A DNA stretch of 64,000 nucleotides from Zerene cesonia. Lineage: Eukaryota; Arthropoda; Insecta; Lepidoptera; Pieridae. The notes beneath the pieces were generated by a model. That model saw only the letters and a list, made by a program, of their open reading frames with translations. It ran no database searches and had not been told where the DNA came from. Shown here piece after piece: positions 41,801 through 53,800 of this stretch. The stretch's first letter is position 1. Each line of letters opens with the position of its first letter. Position numbers and translations under genes: made by a program. The stretch is taken from positions 3,162,001 to 3,226,000 of the forward strand of contig NC_052104.1 in the NCBI RefSeq assembly GCF_012273895.1, written 5' to 3'.

Positions 41801-44800
41801 GAGACAGATAATACAGTCACATAATAATAAATATATATATAATAGAGTTACAATTAAAGGACAACATAAGTTTAGAACATCGATATTATAAAGCGTAGCT
41901 AAGAAAGCTTGGGATACCGATAATAATTACTTATCAGTTACCGTTGTGTGCAGATTTCATATCAAATTTGTGGAATAAGTATTAACTCAACTATTGTATT
42001 GTAACTAACTGTTTGCGAATTTCGAAAGAATCATATTCGTTGTTTATTAAGGCTAATAGTTCAGTAAACTAGATGATTCCGGGAGCGAAAGATTAGCGAT
42101 GTTTAAACCCTTAATTACCTTCTTAATAATGACCTCAGTTCAAAGATAAGAGAGCAAACAAGAGGTTAAGATAAAGGCGGCCACTATCCAAATGAGTTTA
42201 GTAAGAGATTTTCTGTTGACAAGGAAGGTCGTGCAATTCTATAACCATGCATAAGTCTTTGGCGATACTGCTATCAGTGTGTCTCGTCAGTGTGAGTATT
42301 TCATAGAGGAATCGTTAATATTTACGCTTGATAATTAATATAATTAATTTGTATGAATGATGCTGCTACAAAATTGTATCGTTAATTGATATTCTATGTA
42401 TAATCTCCTGTGGTTATTGTTTAAAAGTGTATATGTGGATATTAATTTTCATTAATACGACAGTTAATACGTTTAATTTATTGTTAACAACATTTGATGT
42501 TGCCCGCATTTCCAATTTGCAATTCCCTTCTCCCAGTTATTATTATAGATATTGAAGCAATTCAAAAAATGCAAATTAAAATTACACAATAATATCTTGA
42601 ATAAATAAATGCACTGTAGAACAACGTTCTAAATGTCTTGTTAAAGATTTAGATATTGACTAGCACAAAATATGAGTCAATCCAGAAATTAATTCATATT
42701 ATTGATATTGACATGGTGCATATTTGAGACGTTCTCTTTTATATTCATCTTGCAGGTTCTTGCTGGAATAACAAAACGTGACACCGAACAAAATGATAAC
42801 GTGTTAGAAAAAATTCAAAAAACGGCCGAAGAATTCGGAAAAAAAGTGACTGATCAGTTTTCAGAGGTTTTCAATCCTGATAATATTAAGGATGGATTCA
42901 ACAAATTAGTTGACACGGTTAACAACGCAGTAAGTTGTGTTAAAATATTGCTTATTTTTGTGTTTTAAATATTTTATACGGAGGAATTAGAAAACGAGAT
43001 ACGGAACTGAGGCTTGTTCGAAATAAGATACAAATGTTCCATTACATCAAAAATTCAGTTAAAACAGACATTTAGTTTTTATAAACCTATAAAAAACGTA
43101 GTAATTTACGCCTAATATCATTTTAGTATAGTTTTATTAGGACACACCAGTTAGCTCCTTTTTGCATTCAATTATTCTGCGTTTAAGTCCACTTAAAAAT
43201 TGATGGGGAGTGTACCTTCTGACGGGATATTCTGATTGCGCTATTAGATACAGCCATAATATAATATAATCTACCACTCTCATTGTCTTTGTGAACCCCG
43301 GTTTCATTAGTCATTTATATAGAAATTTAGCTTGAATAGTTCAGAGTATCTATAGTCTAGTAGTATGGAGATATTCGATCATCGACCTAGTTTCATTAAA
43401 AATTTCTTATAACATTATTTATGTAGTTCCTTGGATAGATTTACTTACTAGGTGTTCCCTCGTCAACGGAAATGACGGATAAATTCGGGTATTTCTATAG
43501 CTTAAGCGTTATTAGGGTGCATGAACTGGAAGCATAGCCAAGTATTATCATAACATGTACAGTTGTTTTTGCGTCCATCCTTCACAAACTTTCACGTTTA
43601 TAATGTTAATAACATTTAACTATTATTATTGATTACTATATATTCTAATTATTTTCAGGCACACAGTTTTAACAAAGCGGAAGAGCCGAAGCAGTAAGAA
43701 CGTTGTTGATATGTATTACTTTAAAAATATTATGGTTCAATTCGACCCAAAAATCATTAATTAAACATCGGAATCTCACCTGCAATAGTGTCATGATACC
43801 AAAATAAAAGTATTATAGTGACATTAAATGTATTTTCATTAATCAAATATCCATCTTAACTTGTACGAATGATCTTGTGAGTAAAGGTAAAAAAAGCTGT
43901 TACTAGTGCTTAGTGTTTCTTAAGTAAACGATTATGTCTTGTTTTAAGAAAAACGTTATGAAGAATTGGTATTAAACATATTTTTTCACATTTTAGTAAT
44001 ATTTTAATAATAAATAGATATCTCAAAAAATAATGATTATAAAGTAAACATAATTTTGGTTTGACATTAATTTTGATCGTAAAATTTCAATTAGGTATGT
44101 ATTTAGTATACTAATTTCATAACTAAATGATAAACAGACTCTTCATATATATATCAATAAATCAACAAATCAATAAAATTGTTTTGACTTCACAGCACTG
44201 AATTTTACGTAGTCTATTAAACCGCTCAACCAGCAATAATTTATTGAATTTCATTTTAATAAAACAAGCGACAAAATCTTTATTTTATAAAGGAGATTAA
44301 AAGCCACTAATGACGAAATAATTAAAATTTGTTAATAGCAAAAAAAAAAAAATTTTTTTTGGTAATAATTAATAGAATTCCATCAATCGTGACAGTCTGT
44401 TACTAAGTGTATTTTGTATGTATGTTACAGCGGGCAACTAAGCTTGTGCCATTAACATTCGCAGAGGTAGTGTCTCTAATAATTCGCTTCCCGCTTAAAG
44501 GAGTGAGAGATAAGGAACAAGGTACCTTTACCTACGAGCTGGCCCAATTCGTGCCGATGCGTGCTCGACTCCCACATCCAAGTCTCAAGTGTTGTCAAAA
44601 TATGTTTATATTTCCACCAATTCTAATAATAACCTTTTGGTGTATTATATCATATCTTAATATGAAATATTTGTAATAATATTGTGATATTATGTATCGT
44701 TGAGATACAAGTATTGAAAAAATTGTCACTACTGAGTATTGGCATATGTGCTCTATAACAAATTGGAAGGTTAGTGACGAATGCGAAGTGTCGTTCAAAA

Positions 44801-47800
44801 TTAGTTTCACGTTTTATATGATATCTAAGATTTGTTATAGTCAATATTGCTTTGTTCGTATTTTTGTACTCCGAATATTCATAGGTTATAGATGCAGCAA
44901 ATAATTTTGAAACAGTTTTTATTTCGGAACTAATATCATAAAGAGGAAGGATTTAATTTTTTGTTTGTTTATTTGTCATGATTTCACTCTTTACTTGACC
45001 GGTTTTAATAATTCTTTCACTATTGGAAAGCTTCTTTCAAGAGTATGATCGAATATGAATCATCATCATCATCAGCTATATATATTCCCACTGCTGGGAC
45101 ACAGGCCTCCCATGAGGGTTTAGGCCATAATCCACCGCGCTGGTCAAGTTCTGGTTGGCAGATGTCACATGTCGTCGAACTTTTTGATTCTTGGACATGC
45201 CGGTTTCCTCACGATGTTTTCCTTCACCGTTTTGAGCAGTGGTGATGTTATCCACATGTGCAGATAAATTAAAAATACAATTTATTTACTGCACGCTCGC
45301 CTGGTGTCGAACTTAACGATTAAAGTCCGAGGTTCTTACCACTGAGCCACCACTGCTTTTAACGGATATGGATATAATACTTAAAATTTAAATAAAAATC
45401 ACACATACATATATGCACACATACTCACATGCATGAGAACGAGTGTCATTACTGATACGATATATTTTAAATAATTGCGTAAATTAATTATAGTTTCAAA
45501 TTTCAATTAGTGCCCGGTACGGATCCTATCAGAGTTGCAACGGTCGTTTGATTCTATGCGAAGTATAAACGATAACCCCGTGCATAAAGTTTCATATAAA
45601 AATAACAAGAGTTCGATGAAAACCGTGAAATTGAAGATTTAGATAAAAGCGTCCAAACAAGTTTAGTTGGAGATTTTTTGTGAACAAACTTGGTTGTAAA
45701 ATCTATAATCATGCGCAAATCCTCTATTGTCCTGCTGGCTAAATCTGTATATCTGTTTCTCCGTCCAGCTGACTTCATCTTTATATTTCATCCATTCTGC
45801 TGAAACTACTGACTTAGTTCAGAGATAGTTTGAAACTGGGAAAGGATATAAGATAGTTTTNNNNNNNNNNNNNNNNNNNNNNNNNNNNNNNNNNNNNNNN
45901 NNNNNNNNNNNNNNNNNNNNNNNNNNNNNNNNNNNNNNNNNNNNNNNNNNNNNNNNNNNNNNNNNNNNNNNNNNNNNNNNNNNNNNNNNNNNNNNNNNNN
46001 NNNNNNNNNNNNNNNNNNNNNNNNNNNNNNNNNNNNNNNNNNNNNNNNNNNNNNNNNNNNNNNNNNNNNNNNNNNNNNNNNNNNNNNNNNNNNNNNNNNN
46101 NNNNNNNNNNNNNNNNNNNNNNNNNNNNNNNNNNNNNNNNNNNNNNNNNNNNNNNNNNNNNNNNNNNNNNNNNNNNNNNNNNNNNNNNNNNNNNNNNNNN
46201 NNNNNNNNNNNNNNNNNNNNNNNNNNNNNNNNNNNNNNNNNNNNNNNNNNNNNNNNNNNNNNNNNNNNNNNNNNNNNNNNNNNNNNNNNNNNNNNNNNNN
46301 NNNNNNNNNNNNNNNNNNNNNNNNNNNNNNNNNNNNNNNNNNNNNNNNNNNNNNNNNNNNNNNNNNNNNNNNNNNNNNNNNNNNNNNNNNNNNNNNNNNN
46401 NNNNNNNNNNNNNNNNNNNNNNNNNNNNNNNNNNNNNNNNNNNNNNNNNNNNNNNNNNNNNNNNNNNNNNNNNNNNNNNNNNNNNNNNNNNNNNNNNNNN
46501 NNNNNNNNNNNNNNNNNNNNNNNNNNNNNNNNNNNNNNNNNNNNNNNNNNNNNNNNNNNNNNNNNNNNNNNNNNNNNNNNNNNNNNNNNNNNNNNNNNNN
46601 NNNNNNNNNNNNNNNNNNNNNNNNNNNNNNNNNNNNNNNNNNNNNNNNNNNNNNNNNNNNNNNNNNNNNNNNNNNNNNNNNNNNNNNNNNNNNNNNNNNN
46701 NNNNNNNNNNNNNNNNNNNNNNNNNNNNNNNNNNNNNNNNNNNNNNNNNNNNNNNNNNNNNNNNNNNNNNNNNNNNNNNNNNNNNNNNNNNNNNNNNNNN
46801 NNNNNNNNNNNNNNNNNNNNNNNNNNNNNNNNNNNNNNNNNNNNNNNNNNNNNNNNNNNNAGATAGTTTTTATTAAGATAGCTTGACTACGCGGGAAGCC
46901 ACGGTCGGAAACTAGTAATGAATAAGATGAGGACGAAATAAATGCGCTATAAATTCATATTATATTTAATGTACAGCAGTTTACTTTATGACTGTTTCAT
47001 AAACGACCATATATCAAAATCATTGAAATAACCGGAGTCTAAAACAAATGCACAATTCCCTGGAGTTTTATAAATGTCCGCAGAAATATACTTCATCGTG
47101 ACGTCGTGGTATTCTTATTTTAAATTTTAATTGTGATGATAAACTCTTTCCATCAATGCTTTATCATAGGTTCTTGCTGATATTGCGGGACGCGAGATTG
47201 AAGGCAAATTTAAGGGGTTGGAAGAATTACAACAGACAGCAATAAAAATCGGCGAAACATTCCACAAGCAGTTGTCTGATGCTATTAAGAGAGTATACCC
47301 CAGTGATTTCTTTGGTAAAATGTTGAAAGTCTTGAGTGGCGTGGTAAGATTTTATAATGTTTTATTACTATTCCAAGCAATTTAGGGTTTGGTACCTCCC
47401 GCCACTCTATCAGACAATCTATTTGGATAAAATTTGGTAAGCAGAGAGCTTGAGATCTGAGGATGGAAAAAAGTTTTTATCCCGAAAATTCTAAGGAAAA
47501 TATGCGAATAAGAACCCAGCTTTTCTTTGAATACGGGCGGTTAGTTAGCTAATATATATTTTCGTGGTAATTTGATTTCCATAATCAGCAATTTAGAAAG
47601 AAAATATGAGATTAAGTTTTCAGTACATGTATTTATACGATAATATTATTTTTAGTAAAAAAGTTCAGTGAAGATGAGTAATCTAAGAAGTCGGAACAAC
47701 GTCAAATCCCTACCTTAACACACAAAGGTAAAGTAGTGTTTATAAGCTACAATAAATTAATTAACATGTATCTCACTTTTTCTTAGTTCTAATGGTAAAA

Positions 47801-50800
47801 TAAGATTTTGATAAACAATACATTCAGTGTATAGAGCCAATATCCTTTATTTGAATTGATTGCAACATGTTATATTGCAATATGTTACTGTACCGATTAA
47901 AAATGAATTAACAAAACTGTACGATAATCTATTTTATTGAAAGAAGTAGCAGTATAAAGGTAATAGGACATGCATGTGAAGTTAAACACCCGACTGTCGC
48001 AGTATATCCTAATCCTAAAGAAACCTATATAAGACTAGATACATCTAGTCATTTATTTGTTGACATAATTTATCAATAACCAATCGATGTGTTGTAATTG
48101 TTTTTGGTTTTTGTATTGGCATCAGATCAGATCAAAGATTTACGCTTCCTAGATAGGAGAAACATAGATTATTTCAATTTGATTGTATAACCATGACTAT
48201 AATGACAAAAACTATTGAAAAGTAATGCGTTAAATTGTACGTACATTATCGTTGTTTACACTTATTCCACAGATTATAATCAAAACAGATTATAGCAAAT
48301 CTCGCAGTAAACTAAGGAAAATTTTTTCATTGACAACATTTTTGCAATGAAAACAAATTGAAAAAAATATATACAAATAAATCCGAGTCTCTCTTTATCA
48401 CCTAATAAAATATTCTTTCTCAGTTGTGTACACCTTTAAAATGCACGGTAGGTGTAGATAAGCTAAGACTTACAGCTACGTTGATCCACTTTGAGTCACG
48501 GACCGTGACCGGCTTTTACTCGCCCAGACCTTTGTTGGAAATTGAGTATGATCATATAAATAAAAGGGCTAAAAAAAGTGTTGTAATTAAGAAGAAATAG
48601 CACTCTATTTTGATCAACGGTAATGAAGTCAAATAATATAATAGTTTCTAAATGATCTGTTTGTTTTAGAAAAGCGAATTTTAAAACAGAACGTTTTTAG
48701 ATATTATTCGTGCTTAAAAAATATGTATAATTGTCTATAATAGAACTTCTAAAATAGTACCTACCTATGTTTATATGTAGGTATGTTTAAACAACGACTG
48801 TTACGAAATAACGTTAAATAAAGTAATTTACGGCCGAATGCTGATATTATTATTCTTTATATCACATTATTGTTTAAATAATGTTTTTAAATAGTAACTC
48901 CAAGCATACCCGTTCAAAAAGATCGTACGATACTTGCAGACTTTATAACAAAATTTTAATCATTTATCTTTACCTATAATTACGTATACCCACAATACTC
49001 CACACCATGTTCATAACAATAAAAGTTCGGGAAAAAATGAAAAAACTCAATATCACGAGTCGCTTTTAATCTGGATTGCGCAAAATGTCGACGAATATAT
49101 TCGCTCGCTCATCTACACCTGTGGTAACTGCGAACTACTTTTGTTGTAGGCGATACAATCGTTGTGTCGATTCGCTTTTGCTAGTTTTATTTTAAATGAA
49201 TATTTTACGCTCTTATGGCGCTACGTCGATAAGAGGAAATATTGGTGAATAACTTCTGTTTTATAAATTGCGGGCTATATATAATAATATATTTTAAAAT
49301 TTTACACAAGTTTACAAATATAAATTGTTGAAAGATAGGCGGAGATCGGATGAAGCAACAATAAACCGGTCAGACCGAAAAATGAAAAAATATAAAGACA
49401 ATTTGTAAATGCTTTATTTCATATGTACAGTAAACTCCTGCTTATTTGAAATGATTGTGACATCGGCCTTTTCGGATAACAAAACCCTTCAAAGTTTGCT
49501 CAAACGTGAAGCACGCTGAATTAAGAATTATAGAATAACAGAACGATACCAATTTTTTAGTTAGTGTAAAAAATCTACCACGAAAAATCTGTTTTTTATT
49601 TTATTACCTACTGTTGTAAAGAAAGTGAAATTATTTCGGATAAAGCAGATTTCAGATAAAAGGGAGTGGTCCAAGATCCTTGAAATGAAATGAAATGAAA
49701 TATTCTTTATTGCACACTCAACAAACAATAAAATAACATAAATAATAGGAAATGTCGTGCAAAGGGCGGCTTTATTGCTCAATAGCTATTTCTTCCAAGC
49801 AACCCAAGTTAAGCGGAAGTAATAAAAAATTAAAGATTCAGGAAGACAGTGTACACAATAAGAAGAGAAAGGACATAATAACCAAGCATAATACATAATA
49901 GAACAAAGAAAATACAAAAAAACCAAAGAAATGAAAATAAACACACAAAACAAAAATACAAAAAAACTATGAACTTAAGATGTTTGCAAATAGTGATCCT
50001 TTACCATTTTTATATAAGATTCCAGCGTTTGTGCTTTCCTAATACTAGTCCTTGAGGATTAGATATAACTTATTTAACATTATTAAACTATTTAGAATTT
50101 ACGAGATAAGAGTTTTATTGACACGTTGATTATTTATTGATGCCGCTTATATACTTTAAACGAGGATTTTCAAGTTTACACAGGTCAAGCCCCTCAACCC
50201 GGCTTCGCTCGGGCTGACCCATAATAAACTCGAAACAAAGGAATAAAATCAATGGAATTTTTTCGTTTACATATCTAGGGCAACATTAATGATATACATA
50301 ATATTATATTATGTAAATTTAAATGTAATATTCACATTATTTTAAAAGTGCAACCATAGTTTCTAGACTTAAGAAAAACAGTTTCTCCTCTCTGTAGAAA
50401 CTGCTTTTCGCACCGGTTTTAAATGATTAAACTATATTATGACAATTCAAAAATGCTTCCAGTAAACGTTTCATGGAATATATGTTTGAGTTTAAAGCAT
50501 GGCCAATCAACTTTCGTTGATAAAATAATTTATTAAATCGGTGAAGTAGATTTTGTGTGAAAACATTATCTACAAGCAAATACATAATCAGAAATGTTTC
50601 CTCTTAATAATATTATAAAAATTATAAGCCTAAGCTGTTCAAAATACGCGATAACCTTGAGTATTAAAGTTCACGTTTGTTATTCTATTTGTAGAACAAA
50701 TATAAGTACATTACTCATAAGTCATAACATTAATAAAACATACACTGCAGTTATTTCCTAATAGTGTATCTATCTACAATTTATATCGTCTTCTTTGTTG

Positions 50801-53800
50801 ATGTCATATTTTTTCAGTGTTTCATTAACGATGTCAAAAGTGTAATTCGTTTTAACAAGAAACAAATAAAAGAAAAAACAACTTTTTGTATACCTAAAAC
50901 TCTTGGTAACGAACGGTCCCCGCTGTCAAAAAGTTAATACCTACAGCAATCAACATTCTATTCAATGGTTGTTTTAAATGAAAGCCAGAAGCGCTGTCCT
51001 TATTGCTAACCTTAAAAAAGGAATAGATTCGTGTTTATTTAATTGCTTATATATATTTCAGTGAACATTATAAATTATGTTATAGTAAACGTGTACGTTA
51101 TTTCATAATATTATTAGGTTTATATAAATTTAAACAACAAAACTGTAAAGTTTGAATTGTGGTCTTGTTTCGTTCTCCACCTCTATTAAAGTTATGCAAT
51201 TTTCATCCTTTATTCTTAAACTTGAGCCAGAACTTTGTTTTCAATATAACGACACAAAGTATCATGAAAAATGCATAAAAGTATTTATTTCCATACAAAA
51301 TAAACAATATTTGAAATGCATAATGCAGCAATTCGAATGCATTGCACTTGCGATATGCCATTTTCAGTGATTTTCATACAAATAGTAGCTACGAATGTCA
51401 GATTATCATATAGATAGACAACTTGAGGGGTTGGTAATAAATTTAAGGCATTGTCAGTCGCCTTCTGTATTTTTCTCGTTGAAATAATATTTTTAGAAGG
51501 TCGGTGGCTGCAGGTTTGCGTGATGTTTGTTTTGATATAATAATAAAAATAAACAAGCTGCATAACCGAGCCCATAAATTAAATAAAATTATAATTAAAT
51601 TGAAAATAAAATTATATTTTAATAGCTCACCTGGCAAACGCTGTTTTGCCTTACTCTTATCTTTTAGGAGCATGAAAAATAGATGTTGGCCGATTCTCAG
51701 ACCATAAAAAAAGTTCATGAGAATTGGTCCAGCCGTTTCGGAGGAATATGGCAACTAACATTGTGACACAATAAAATTTTTGTATAAAATAGACAATTAA
51801 GCAAAGATATTTCAAGTTGTCAGGATGAAAATATAAGCAAAATGCTTAGTAGCTACAATATTTCGATGTATGTTTATAAAATCTAATATAATATATATAT
51901 ATATATAAACTTTACACTTTATCGTCATAAAGGATTTTATAATCGTGAGAATCTTTTGATGAATTATCTGCCTAATGTACTACTATATTTCACATAGAAA
52001 CACTACAAAATTACAGTTCAAAAACATGTTTATAATAAACACAATTTTAGTACTACTAAAGGAGTTTAAAGGCCTGGGAACATAACTTAAATTTATCATT
52101 TATTTTTTAATTTAAACCGTCACTCAACTATCTTGGCAGCGCCCTATTATATCTATCTCCCGGACGAGACTTGAGAATAGTTTGACCTCTTCTTAACATT
52201 TAAACCATTATTTCTTTTAAAATTAATATAATTTTATACAATAATAAAATGGAATAAAAACAACATTGAAATTTTATGAGCGAGGCTATACATTCTTGAA
52301 TAGAATCGAAAAATGATTCTTTCTTCTATACGCACACACTTCACAATAATATTATAAATATGGAAGTTTGTTTGTTTGGATGTTGGTATCCAGACAGGGT
52401 GACACGGCTGATAAGATATTGTTGCTATTGTTGGTATTGTTGTAGAAGTTGTTGTTACTACTGTATGCTGTTGTAGTTACTCATTATAAACAATAACTAG
52501 CTGTGACCCGCGGTAGAAACCGCGTAAGTCCGTATCCCGTAGGAATATCGGTTTAATAAGTGCCTATGTGTTATTTCAGTTGTCCAGCTATCTACGAAGC
52601 AAATTTTTATTGCAATCGGTTCAGTAGTTTTTGCGTGAAAGAGTAACAGACGCACGCATACATATGCATCCATCCTCACAAACTTTTTATTTATTTGTTT
52701 ATTTATTTATTTTATTAATACGCATTTACAAACTTTCGCATTTATAGTATTATTATTCGCCAATAGATGTCAGGAAGAATCATAATAAATTGGGACTACT
52801 CAAACGCAAGTAATTTTAAGTCGATAAAACACGAATAAAACACGAATATGACATTTTCTAAGAAAAATTCCTAGGTAGATCGATTTATCGCCCCCCAAAA
52901 CTCCCTATATACTAAATTTCATGAAAATCGTTGGAGCCGATTCCGAGATTCCAATTATATATATATATATATATACAAGAATTGCTCGTTTAAAGGTATA
53001 AGATATTAGAGATTAGCTACGACTCGTGGTTTCACCCGCGCAAATAAGTAATTTCCTTTAAATCCCCTCATGGGAATATTGGAAAGAAAAGTTACTTTAG
53101 TAACATCAACTATCTGTCAGGCTCGTCAAAATCGGTCAAGCCGTTCCAGAGATTAGTCGGAACAAATAGACAGAAGTATAGAGAAATTGTAAATTTTTTG
53201 GTACTGATATTACATATAAGGTTCTATCAAGAAATTAGGAAACACAATTTTAGAATTTTGTATGAAACATATGCATCTAAATGAACCAGGCACGATCGAA
53301 TAAGTTCATTAGTACTTTATAGCAAACAAACAAACATCAAGTGAGTCCACAACAAGTCGTTCGAACACCTCCAATCAGCGATGTTGCCTATACAAAAATC
53401 TTCCCAAACCAAATTATGGGACTTTGCAAACAACCATCTGCCATCCAAAGGAATATGGATTCTATCCTGTAGCGATAGATCATTTTTTCCAACGATCCAT
53501 TCCGGTCTTTCAGTTAACCTAGACAAATGTTTGTTGAGGATTTCCCACACCTGGCATCCCGTTATACATCTCTGTCTGAAGATTACTTCACCGACTGCAG
53601 TGACAATGATGGAAAGTAGTAAGGAGATCGGAGGGGACTCTGCTCGAAAATGATGAACTCATAAGTTTTATGTGAATAATTGATCAGTCATTGCTTCTCG
53701 CGCTGAGGAGTTTAGTTTTTTTTATATACCAGTGCCACAGATAACATAATACTATATCAGTACAAAAAACTCAAACTACAAAACAAGAAAGCTAAGCTAC

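Larger units (their letters stand above)
37126..42170. other. Intergenic DNA between nested genes 2 and 3, repeat-rich
   Basis: No gene seen. It holds SINE-like family A copies (38300-38640, 40888-41085), a Penelope-like fold-back (38893-39090), a family B repeat (39625-39953) and a degenerate Helitron-like element (40573-40768). A scrap of family B lies at about 37243-37270. Confidence 0.65.
43809..45594. other. Intergenic DNA between nested genes 3 and 4
   Basis: AT-rich, with a SINE-like family A copy (44425-44585) and a family B repeat (45058-45358). No gene seen. Confidence 0.65.
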
